Below are positions 35,931 to 43,996 of a DNA stretch of 45,326 nt, one piece after another. Below the pieces are notes generated by a model. That model was not told the DNA's origin. It did no database searches and saw only the letters and a list, made by a program, of their open reading frames with translations. The DNA is from Sebaldella sp. (GTDB lineage: Bacteria; Fusobacteriota; Fusobacteriia; Fusobacteriales; Leptotrichiaceae). Both the position numbers and the translations under genes were made by a program. Position 1 is the stretch's first letter, and each line of letters opens with the position of its first letter. Location: contig JAGOZX010000016.1 of NCBI GenBank assembly GCA_018058425.1, positions 1-45,326 on the forward strand, written 5' to 3'.

Positions 35931-36983
35931 GTGATAACAATAGAAAAAACTAATATATTAAATTTAAATTACGAGAATTTAGAGAAAATTCTCATGACAC
36001 TTGATTTTAAAAAGTATAATACTAAGCAAGTCTTTGATTGGCTGCATAATAAAATGGAAGTAAACTTTGAAAATTTTTCTAATATTTCTAAAAATAATCA
36101 AAATATTCTAAAAAATCATTTTTATATTCCAAATATAAATGTAAAAGATCATCAGATATCATCAAATGATGATACAGAAAAATTCTTATTCGAATTAGAA
36201 GATTCAGCTTTAATTGAAAGTGTATTAATTGGTCATAAAGATCGTTACACTCTTTGTGTTTCATCACAAATAGGATGTCTACTAGCATGTGATTTTTGTG
36301 CTACTGCCATGATGAAATATGAAAGAAACCTTGATGTTTCAGAAATTTTATTACAATTTTATTCTGTACAAAAATATTTAAATAACAAAAATAAAAAAAT
36401 TGATAATATAGTTTTTATGGGAATGGGAGAACCTTTTTTAAACTTTGATAATGTTATTAACGCTATAGATATCTTAAATTCTAAAGATGGTCAAAATTAT
36501 TCTAAAAGAAATTTTACGATCTCTACTAGTGGCCTAGTTCCATATATTAAAAAGTTTACTAAACTTGATTCTCAAATTAATCTGGCAGTCTCACTTCATT
36601 CTGTAAAAAATAATTTACGAGATGAAATTATGCCTATTAATAAAAAATATCCTTTATCAGATTTAAAAGACAGTTTACTAGAATATCAAAAAATAACTAA
36701 AAAAAGAATAAGCTTTGAGTACATCTTAATTGATGATTTTAATTGTGAAAAAGAAGATGCTTATGACCTTATTAAATTTTTAGGAAACTTTTCGTGTTTA
36801 GTGAATCTGATTCCTTATAATCCTGTTACAAATAAACCTTACAAGACACCTAGCAGAAATAAACAACAGGAATTTTATAGGATTTTATCCAAAAACAATA
36901 TAAACGTCACACTAAGAGATACCAAAGGACAAGATATAGCTGCAGCTTGTGGTCAGTTAAAAGCAAAAAGGGAGTTGATTTAA
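35931..36983 (+). CDS. rlmN: 23S rRNA/tRNA adenine-C2 methyltransferase RlmN
   Basis: 350 residues. A radical SAM enzyme that methylates C2 of A2503 in 23S rRNA and A37 in some tRNAs. The cluster CxxxCxxC is present in GCLLACDFCA (about 115-124); the catalytic Cys near residue 343 lies in AAACGQLK. MGMGEPFLNFDNV and RNFTISTSGLVP are family motifs. The start is odd: GTG at 35931 has no ribosome site, while AGGTGA is ideally placed for an ATA codon at 35940, from which the protein would read like the usual MEKxNLLxL N-terminus. The stop overlaps the start of the next gene by one base. Confidence 0.93.
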   Translation: MITIEKTNILNLNYENLEKILMTLDFKKYNTKQVFDWLHNKMEVNFENFSNISKNNQNILKNHFYIPNINVKDHQISSNDDTEKFLFELEDSALIESVLIGHKDRYTLCVSSQIGCLLACDFCATAMMKYERNLDVSEILLQFYSVQKYLNNKNKKIDNIVFMGMGEPFLNFDNVINAIDILNSKDGQNYSKRNFTISTSGLVPYIKKFTKLDSQINLAVSLHSVKNNLRDEIMPINKKYPLSDLKDSLLEYQKITKKRISFEYILIDDFNCEKEDAYDLIKFLGNFSCLVNLIPYNPVTNKPYKTPSRNKQQEFYRILSKNNINVTLRDTKGQDIAAACGQLKAKRELI

Positions 36984-39013
36984 TGAAATCAAAATTATCA
37001 ATAGCAATTAAAATTTTTATTTTTCTAATTATAGCATTACTTATAGGTGTAGGAGTTTTAGTTTATCAAGTAAAAAAAGAACTGCCAAGTTCAGAGGTTA
37101 TAGAAAACTATCAACCAATCTCACCATCTGTTATATATGATATTAACGGAAATCAATTAGATGTAATAACTCTTGAAAATAGAGAACCTGTACATATTAA
37201 CGAAGTTCCACTTCATGTACAAAATGCCTTTTTAGCAATTGAGGATAGAAAGTTTAGAACACACCATGGTTTCGATTTTATGAGACTTGGGAGAGCGGTT
37301 CTCTCAAATATCACAGGAAGTGCAAAAGAAGGTGGAAGTTCTATTACTCAACAATTAGCTAAAAATGCTTTCTTATCACCTGAAAGATCATTTGATAGAA
37401 AGTTAAAAGAGGCTGTATTAGCAATTGAAATAGAAAGAAAATATACAAAAGATGAGATTTTAGAGAATTACTTAAATACTATTTATTTTGGTAATGGTTC
37501 TTATGGAATAAAAAATGCTGCTAGAAAGTACTTTGATAAAGATACAAAAGATCTTACAATAGCAGAAGCTGCTATCTTAGCAAGTATTCCAAAATCACCC
37601 ACAAAATATTCACCTGTAAAAAATTATGACAACGCAATAGAACGTCAAAAGATTGTTTTAAGTCAGATGTATAAATATAAGTTTATTACAGAAGCACAAT
37701 ATGAAGAAGCTCAAAATCAAAAAATAGTACTCTCGAAAAATAGTGGAATAACTGATGATGTAAATGAAGATGAAAGAATTTCAATTTCAAATAATGCCCC
37801 TGAATTTACTTCCATAGCTATTAGTGAAGCTAAAAGAATTCTAAAAATTGATGATAGTGATCAGAAAGCATTATTTGATGGCTATAAAATATATACTACT
37901 GTTGATTTAGATATGCAAAGAGCAGCTTATAAGGCATTTCATAATAACTATAATCTAAAAAGACGTGAAAGCTTAAATGGAGCTCTTATCTCTATGGATC
38001 CAAATACAGGCTTTGTAAAAGCTATGGTTGGTGGAAAGAACTATAAAAAGGGTGACTTTAATAGAGCATTAGTTTCTACAAGACAGCCTGGTTCATCATT
38101 TAAACCATTTATATACCTAGCAGCTATACAAAAAGGAATTCCAATGAATACTGTTATTGAAGATTCACCATTTACTACACCTGGTTGGAGCCCAAATAAC
38201 TTTGATAGAAAATTTAGAGGAAGTATGAGTCTTCTTAAAGCTGTAGAAATTTCTAATAACGTAGTACCAGTTAAGTTACTACAATTAATTGGAATTGATA
38301 GTGTAGAAAAAATTTGGCGTGATGTTGGTGTAGAAGGTGGAGATTTCCCTAAAGATCTTACTCTTGCACTGGGATCTATAACTACTAACCCTATTAGCAT
38401 GGCAAAAGGATATGCTGCAATTGCAAACGGTGGTTATAGAGTAAAGCCATTATTTATATATAAAATAGAAAATAAATACGGTGAAGTTGTATATGATGCA
38501 AAAAAAGAACAAGAAAAAGTAAAAGTATTTCAGCCAGAAGACGTAGCTCTACTTACTTACATGTTAGAAAGTGCAGTTAAATTTGGTACTGGACAAAGTG
38601 CTAAAGTATTTAAAAATGGTCAGTTAATACCAGAAGCTGGTAAAACAGGAACAACAAGTGATTATGGTTCTGCTTGGTTCACTGGATACACTCCTACTTT
38701 AGTAACTATAGTTTATGTTGGTAATGATAATAATAAATCTATGGGTGGAGGTATGACAGGTGGAGCTGCTGCTGCACCTATTTGGAAAAATTATATGCAG
38801 TCAGTAGTTAATTTAGAAGGATTTGAAGTTGGTAACTTTGCCTTTATAGATGATTATTTAAAAAGTAAAGACCTATCTATTAAAGACATTGACTTAAAAA
38901 CTGGGCTTTTAGATACTGATAACGTCGATAAAAGAAGTGCATTATTTAAGATTGGTACTGAACCAATAGAATCACAAAATAAATATAAAACTGGACTTGA
39001 AGGTTTTATTTAA
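36983..39013 (+). CDS. Class A penicillin-binding protein (PBP1A family)
   Basis: 676 residues; bifunctional peptidoglycan synthase anchored by an N-terminal membrane helix (about 8-28). The glycosyltransferase domain (about 65-240) has catalytic E87 in AIEDRKFRTHHGFD and GGSSITQQLAKN. The transpeptidase domain has the serine motif SSFK (S371 to K374), SNN (424-426) and KTG (554-556). It polymerises and cross-links glycan strands in the periplasm. I chose ATG at 36983, with GGGAG upstream; it overlaps the rlmN stop (TAATG), so translation is coupled. A strong terminator follows. Confidence 0.95.
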   Translation: MKSKLSIAIKIFIFLIIALLIGVGVLVYQVKKELPSSEVIENYQPISPSVIYDINGNQLDVITLENREPVHINEVPLHVQNAFLAIEDRKFRTHHGFDFMRLGRAVLSNITGSAKEGGSSITQQLAKNAFLSPERSFDRKLKEAVLAIEIERKYTKDEILENYLNTIYFGNGSYGIKNAARKYFDKDTKDLTIAEAAILASIPKSPTKYSPVKNYDNAIERQKIVLSQMYKYKFITEAQYEEAQNQKIVLSKNSGITDDVNEDERISISNNAPEFTSIAISEAKRILKIDDSDQKALFDGYKIYTTVDLDMQRAAYKAFHNNYNLKRRESLNGALISMDPNTGFVKAMVGGKNYKKGDFNRALVSTRQPGSSFKPFIYLAAIQKGIPMNTVIEDSPFTTPGWSPNNFDRKFRGSMSLLKAVEISNNVVPVKLLQLIGIDSVEKIWRDVGVEGGDFPKDLTLALGSITTNPISMAKGYAAIANGGYRVKPLFIYKIENKYGEVVYDAKKEQEKVKVFQPEDVALLTYMLESAVKFGTGQSAKVFKNGQLIPEAGKTGTTSDYGSAWFTGYTPTLVTIVYVGNDNNKSMGGGMTGGAAAAPIWKNYMQSVVNLEGFEVGNFAFIDDYLKSKDLSIKDIDLKTGLLDTDNVDKRSALFKIGTEPIESQNKYKTGLEGFI

Positions 39014-39028
39014 AAAATAGAATAAAAA

Positions 39029-39057
39029 ATCCCACATTAATTTGTGGGATTTTTTTA
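39029..39057. terminator. Bidirectional terminator between the PBP gene and the RpiR gene
   Basis: Perfect 8-bp stem ATCCCACA / TGTGGGAT (39029-39036, 39043-39050), with T runs on both strands. It serves the convergent PBP gene (stop 39013) and the regulator gene (stop 39060). Confidence 0.85.
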
Positions 39058-39059
39058 CT

Positions 39060-39908
39060 CTAAAACCTTTTTTTAGCAATAGCTTCTCTAATTTTATTTA
39101 CAGTTTCTTTATATTCTGACTTATTCTTTAAACACACAGCTACAAATAATGTATCAATAATGGCTAATGCGCTAATTTTTGATTCTGTAGCTTCGCTTTT
39201 AAAACTTTTCTCTTTTCCATAACTAAGTAAAACTTCATCTGATACCTTTCCAATTGGTGACTTGTTATTTGAAGTTATAGAAATGATATTTACTCCATTT
39301 TCTTTAGCTATAGCTAGGTTCTCAATTAGTTCTTTATTACTTCCAGTATTAGAAATCGCTATTATGCAGTCTCCTTTTTTTAAAAGGCCTGCTATCATAG
39401 CTTGTAAGTGTGTATCAGAATGATACTCACATTTTTTACCTGTTCGTAAAAATTTATGATAAGCATCAAATGCTAAAGCTGCAGACCCACCCATACCAAA
39501 AAATGCAATAGTTTCTGCTTTTGATAAGAAAGTTACGCTTTTTTCTATAGCATCACTTTTATTGATTTTAAGTGTCTTTTCCAATGAATAAATAGTTGAC
39601 TTAAACACCTTTTCCATTATTATTAAAATATTATCATTTTCACTTACTTCTTCATGAATATCTTTTATTGGTTCTATTACTTCACTTGCTATTTTTATCT
39701 TCAATTCTTGATATCCTTTATAACCAAGCTTTTTACATACTCGGAAAATAGTTGCTTCTCCACTATCACACTCTTCTGATAGTTCAGTTATAGATAGTTT
39801 TATTATTCGCTCTGGATTCTGCATAATGTATTCTACTACTTTTTTTTCCACACCTTTTAGTTTAGGATAAACTTCTCTAATACGCTCAAGATAAGTTAAA
39901 TTTTCCAT
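39060..39908 (-). CDS. RpiR-family transcriptional regulator
   Basis: 282 residues. An N-terminal helix-turn-helix of the RpiR type (1 to about 77, with ITELSEECDSGEATIFRVCKKLGYKGYQELK) is followed by a SIS domain (about 125-255, GMGGSAALAFDAYHKFLRTG and ISNTGSNKELIENLAIAK) that binds phosphosugars. Such proteins sense sugar phosphates; glucose-6-phosphate, 6-phosphogluconate and GlcNAc/MurNAc-phosphate sensors are known. It is the last gene in the alpha-glucoside/gluconate cluster, 128 bases after gnd, and is the likely regulator of it. Activator or repressor cannot be told. Confidence 0.9.
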   Translation of the reverse strand: MENLTYLERIREVYPKLKGVEKKVVEYIMQNPERIIKLSITELSEECDSGEATIFRVCKKLGYKGYQELKIKIASEVIEPIKDIHEEVSENDNILIIMEKVFKSTIYSLEKTLKINKSDAIEKSVTFLSKAETIAFFGMGGSAALAFDAYHKFLRTGKKCEYHSDTHLQAMIAGLLKKGDCIIAISNTGSNKELIENLAIAKENGVNIISITSNNKSPIGKVSDEVLLSYGKEKSFKSEATESKISALAIIDTLFVAVCLKNKSEYKETVNKIREAIAKKRF

Positions 39909-40036
39909 ATATACCCTTTCTTTTTCTCAAACTTATAAAGAATTTTAAATTTTGTAGTCTTAGACATCTTTAAAATATAACTTTATACTTCATTATTCTA
40001 TAACTATTCTAACAGAATATCAATAAAAATTTTTCT

Positions 40037-40933
40037 TTATACCTTTTTTACCTCATGTCCTCCAAATTCATTTCTTAAAGCGGCTATTACTCTTCCTGAA
40101 AATGTATTTTCTTCAAGTGATCTATACCTCATCATTAATGATAATGCTATTACTGGTGTTGGTACTTCTAGATCAAGTGCAGTCTCTAATGTCCATTTCC
40201 CTTCTCCTGATGAATTCATTACACCTTTTATTTTATCTAAATTTGCGTCTTTACTAAAAAGGCTCTCAGTCAATTCCATAAGCCAACTTTCTATTACAGA
40301 ACCATTATTCCAAACTTTAGCAACTTTTTCATAATTCATATCAAAATTACTTTTATGAAGTATCTCAAATCCTTCTGCTATGGACTGCATCATTCCATAC
40401 TCTATACCATTATGTATCATTTTAGTAAAATGACCACTTCCAGGCTCACCAACATGTAAATAACCATCTTTTACTGCTATATCTGTAAAAATTTGTTCAC
40501 AGTACTTTACTGGTTCATTATCTCCTCCTACCATTAAACAAGCACCATTTAAGGCTCCAGAAATCCCGCCAGAAGTTCCACAGTCTATAAAGTCTACTTC
40601 CTTTTCTCTTAATTCTTTATTTCTTCTAATTGACTCTTTATAATTAGAGTTTCCTCCATCTATTATAATGTCCTTTTTATTTATATTTGGAAGTAATTCA
40701 CTGATAACGCTATCTACAGGAGCTCCATTTGGAACCATCAGCCATATTATTTTTCTTCCTTCTAACTTTTCACAAACTTCCTTTATGCTATATGCGGGAA
40801 TTGCACCTTCATTTGATATTTCATCTATTACATCATTATTTGTATCAAATGCAATAACATTATGACCATGTTTTATAAGATTTTTTGATAAATTAAAACC
40901 CATTTTTCCTAAACCTATTATTCCAATGTTCAT
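40037..40933 (-). CDS. gnd: 6-phosphogluconate dehydrogenase, decarboxylating (short, YqeC/GntZ type)
   Basis: 298 residues, the short form of 6-phosphogluconate dehydrogenase. It oxidises and decarboxylates 6-phosphogluconate to ribulose-5-phosphate, usually NAD-linked in this subgroup. The Rossmann motif GIIGLGKMGFNL opens the protein, followed by IIDGGNSNYK and DCGTSGGISGA, then the catalytic region GSGHFTKMIHNGIEYGMMQS with the Lys and Asn of the active site. ATG at 40933 fits the family N-terminus and has a purine-rich GAGAGG/GGGA upstream; ATG at 40942 abuts that site. Acts directly after the gluconokinase encoded in the same cluster. Confidence 0.92.
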   Translation of the reverse strand: MNIGIIGLGKMGFNLSKNLIKHGHNVIAFDTNNDVIDEISNEGAIPAYSIKEVCEKLEGRKIIWLMVPNGAPVDSVISELLPNINKKDIIIDGGNSNYKESIRRNKELREKEVDFIDCGTSGGISGALNGACLMVGGDNEPVKYCEQIFTDIAVKDGYLHVGEPGSGHFTKMIHNGIEYGMMQSIAEGFEILHKSNFDMNYEKVAKVWNNGSVIESWLMELTESLFSKDANLDKIKGVMNSSGEGKWTLETALDLEVPTPVIALSLMMRYRSLEENTFSGRVIAALRNEFGGHEVKKV

Positions 40934-40981
40934 ATTTCCCATCCTCTCTTTATTTATGTATTAGAATTTTTAAAAAAACTT

Positions 40982-42319
40982 CTATTTTTTTAATTCAGGC
41001 CAGTAATCTTTATTTGCCTCTATCATTTCATCTAATATTTTCTTAGCTTGAAAAGCATCTTTAATTGTCTTATTCATTGTAAAAGCCTTTAGAGCCTTTG
41101 AATATGAATTTTCTATAGCAGCATCTACTAAGCACTTCTCACTAGCTAATTGCTGTTCCATTAATCCCTTATAAAATTCAGGAATTTCTCCAACTACTAT
41201 TGCCTCTGGTCCAGTATTTGTTATATATGCAGGAACTTCAACCATAGCATCATCTGGAAGATTTTTAATTGCGCCATTATTTTCTACTATTACTAAAAAT
41301 CTTTTTCTCAAATCAAATGCAAGCGACATAGCTACATCCACTATAAACTGCCCATGAACTCCCACATAAAATGAATCCAGATCCATTTCGTTAGTTTTTA
41401 AGTATTTATCTACAGCATCAAAGAGTTTTTTCTCTCTTCCTTCCATTACCTCATTCGCTCTTGTACGTTCTTTATTAGAATTTTCTACTATATAATCTGA
41501 TAGTAAATAATATTGTATATATGGATTAGGAATATAATCATCAAACATATTAACTAAGTATTTTATATTTCCATAAGTTTTTAACCATGAAGGATCTGAA
41601 TGCTGCTGATCTACCTTAGTCATATCCGCCACTAATAGTCCATGTTCTTTCGTATGGGCTATTATTTCAGGAAGTCTATCTACCCCATCTACATACACTT
41701 TTGTAAACCATCCAAAATGATTTAACCCAAAATATTCCACTGTTAAATCATTTCTATCACAGTTTAATATAGTCGCCATATTTCTCATAGTACCCACTGG
41801 CATATCACAAATATTCAATACTCTGGAATTTGGTCTTAGCCTTCTTATCGCTTCAGCCACTATTGCTGCTGGATTACTATAATTAACTATCCAATGATCT
41901 GGACTTGCATATTTTTCTACATAATCTATTAATTCTACCATGGGATATATTGTTCTAAGTCCATATGCCATCCCACCTGCTCCACATGTTTCTTGACCAA
42001 CTGCACCATGTTTTAGTGGTATTTTTTCATCGAATTCTCTCATTTGATATTTCCCTACTCTCATTTGAGCAAATATAAAGTCAGAATTTTCAAATGCTGT
42101 TTTAGGATCTGTTGTAAGAATTAATTTTAATTCTGGATCCATTTGTTCTATTACTTTTTGTACCACTACCGCTACCTTCTCCTGTCTTTCTTTATCGATA
42201 TCATACATTCTCAGTTCTCTTAATTTAAAATTTTCTTTATTTAATAAAAGGCTCTTCACTATCCCAGGTGTATAAGTACTTCCTCCGCCTGCTATTGTTA
42301 AAATAAAATCTTTTTTCAT
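40982..42319 (-). CDS. malH: 6-phospho-alpha-glucosidase, GH4 (MalH type)
   Basis: 445 residues, normal for GH4. These enzymes hydrolyse 6'-phosphorylated alpha-glucosides such as maltose-6'-phosphate by an NAD- and metal-dependent oxidation-elimination mechanism. The NAD-binding IAGGGSTYTPGI (9-20) is present, VGQETCGAGG (108-116) and NYSNPAAIV follow. CDMP at 171-174 is the signature of alpha-specific members (beta-specific ones have CNVP), with Cys171 a metal ligand. It closely resembles the MalH enzyme of Fusobacterium mortiferum. It starts one base after the PTS gene stop, so the pair is coupled: import and cleavage. Confidence 0.93.
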   Translation of the reverse strand: MKKDFILTIAGGGSTYTPGIVKSLLLNKENFKLRELRMYDIDKERQEKVAVVVQKVIEQMDPELKLILTTDPKTAFENSDFIFAQMRVGKYQMREFDEKIPLKHGAVGQETCGAGGMAYGLRTIYPMVELIDYVEKYASPDHWIVNYSNPAAIVAEAIRRLRPNSRVLNICDMPVGTMRNMATILNCDRNDLTVEYFGLNHFGWFTKVYVDGVDRLPEIIAHTKEHGLLVADMTKVDQQHSDPSWLKTYGNIKYLVNMFDDYIPNPYIQYYLLSDYIVENSNKERTRANEVMEGREKKLFDAVDKYLKTNEMDLDSFYVGVHGQFIVDVAMSLAFDLRKRFLVIVENNGAIKNLPDDAMVEVPAYITNTGPEAIVVGEIPEFYKGLMEQQLASEKCLVDAAIENSYSKALKAFTMNKTIKDAFQAKKILDEMIEANKDYWPELKK

Positions 42320-42320
42320 A

Positions 42321-43928
42321 TTATTCTACTTCCCTTCCTAATTTTTGGTTTACTGCTTTTTTTAACTTGTCTACTCCAATTCCATATATTAATTGAACAT
42401 TATTTCCATTTTGAACAATACCTTTATTTTCAGTAGTTTCTAAAACTTCTTTTTTTACTAATTTTTCATTTTTTACCACTACTCTTAATCTTGTAAAACA
42501 ATTATTTACTGTATCAATATTTTCACTGCCTCCAAGACCATCTATTATCAATTGTAGATTTTCATCTTTAAGTCCTGATTTTTTATTACTTTTACTACTC
42601 TCACTAGTAGTATCATTAGAATTAGTTTTATTTTTGTAATCACTCTTGTTATATAAAGTAAACTCTTTATTTTCTCTTCCTGGAGTTTTTAAGTTTAATT
42701 TTAAAATAAGAACTTTAAATACAAAGTAGTATACAAAAAACATTACTATTCCAACTGCTATGAATATAGGCCATCTAGTTTTTTCTATTCCAAGTGGAAT
42801 ATTATATAATACAAAGTCTATAATTCCATTAGGTCCTATTGCTCTTGAACCAAATATATTTAAAAATACCATTCCTACACCTGTTAACGCTGCATGCATA
42901 CCAAATAATAGGGGTGCTGTGAATAAAAATGAAAACTCTAAAGGCTCTGTTACCCCTGCTATTAAAGATGTTATAGCAGCTGGTAATAATATAGCTCTAG
43001 CTTCTCCCCTTCTCTCTTTTGGAGTTGTTCTATACATTGCAAGCGCAGCTCCTAATAAACCAAACATTTTAGATAATCCTCTTGCATCATATATAACTGA
43101 TTTAGATAGAACTTTTATAGCAGGATCAGCCATTTCTGCAAAGTAGATATTTCTTGCCCCTTCGACTACTTGTCCTCCTATTTCTTGAACTCCCCCTATA
43201 GATGAATATAAGAATGGTGTATATATCAAATGATGTAACCCTGTAGGTATAAGTATTCTTTCTAAAAAACCATATAAGAAAATCCCAAAATTTCCACTTG
43301 CTTGAATAAAATTTCCTAATCCCATTATAACATGTTGAATTGGTGGCCATATAAATGTTAATAGTACTGCTAGTATTATCATTACAGGAATGCATATTAG
43401 AAATACAAATCTTGAACCAGAGTAGACATCAAATGCTCCTTTAAACTCGACATTTATAAATTTATTATGTATTATAGCTACAATTATACCTAATATTATG
43501 CCTAAAAATACACCCATATCAACTATTTGAAGTCCTAATACCATGGTTTGACCTGATCCTCTTAGTTGGTCAACTGGTACTAGTTTATTAGTTACAGATA
43601 AAAATATATTCATTGATGATACAAATATTAAAAAACATAAAAATCCTGTAAATCCTGCCTCTGCTCTTTTCTCTTTAGCCATGCCTATTGCTATTCCAAC
43701 ACAAAATATAAATCCTAAATTTACTAGTATTGAAACTAATGATGAAGATAATATTTTACCAAACCCTAAAGTATAAGGATTATTCATTATTGGTAATACT
43801 GCTATTAAATTCTTATTTGTTAATATATTTCCTATAGCTATTAATATACCCACTATTGGTAAAATTAATATTGGTACAAACATAGCTCTAGAAAATTCTT
43901 GTAAAGCATTTACTATTTTCGCTTTCAT
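42321..43928 (-). CDS. malX: PTS alpha-glucoside-type IICB
   Basis: 535 residues. The N-terminal IIC membrane domain (about 1-400) has about ten membrane segments, with FSRAMFVPILILPIVGILIA at the start, GLHHLIYTPF and the ITSLIAGVTEPLEFSFLF motif. A polar linker rich in Ser, Asn and Lys (about 415-450) leads to the IIB domain with the phosphorylated Cys477 in NNCFTRLRV. There is no IIA domain, so a separate glucose-type IIA elsewhere must supply phosphate. Related proteins take up maltose and other alpha-glucosides. AAGGAGG precedes the ATG. The gene symbol is by family and context. Confidence 0.9.
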   Translation of the reverse strand: MKAKIVNALQEFSRAMFVPILILPIVGILIAIGNILTNKNLIAVLPIMNNPYTLGFGKILSSSLVSILVNLGFIFCVGIAIGMAKEKRAEAGFTGFLCFLIFVSSMNIFLSVTNKLVPVDQLRGSGQTMVLGLQIVDMGVFLGIILGIIVAIIHNKFINVEFKGAFDVYSGSRFVFLICIPVMIILAVLLTFIWPPIQHVIMGLGNFIQASGNFGIFLYGFLERILIPTGLHHLIYTPFLYSSIGGVQEIGGQVVEGARNIYFAEMADPAIKVLSKSVIYDARGLSKMFGLLGAALAMYRTTPKERRGEARAILLPAAITSLIAGVTEPLEFSFLFTAPLLFGMHAALTGVGMVFLNIFGSRAIGPNGIIDFVLYNIPLGIEKTRWPIFIAVGIVMFFVYYFVFKVLILKLNLKTPGRENKEFTLYNKSDYKNKTNSNDTTSESSKSNKKSGLKDENLQLIIDGLGGSENIDTVNNCFTRLRVVVKNEKLVKKEVLETTENKGIVQNGNNVQLIYGIGVDKLKKAVNQKLGREVE

Positions 43929-43950
43929 TTAAACCCTCCTTGATTTTTAC

Positions 43951-43973
43951 TTTTATAAATAATATTTATAAAA
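43951..43973. promoter_or_regulatory. Perfect AT palindrome upstream of the PTS gene
   Basis: TTTTATAAATA and TATTTATAAAA flank one base, giving a perfect 23-base palindrome, between the gluconokinase stop and the PTS start. It may be an operator for the RpiR regulator or an internal control point; AT richness makes chance more likely than usual. Confidence 0.35.
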
Positions 43974-43996
43974 CTTTTTATCGCTAAATTTAATTC

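Noticed and set aside
43126..43395. Minus-strand 89-codon frame inside the PTS gene
   Set aside because: Alternate frame of the IIC domain, which is clearly coding in its own frame.
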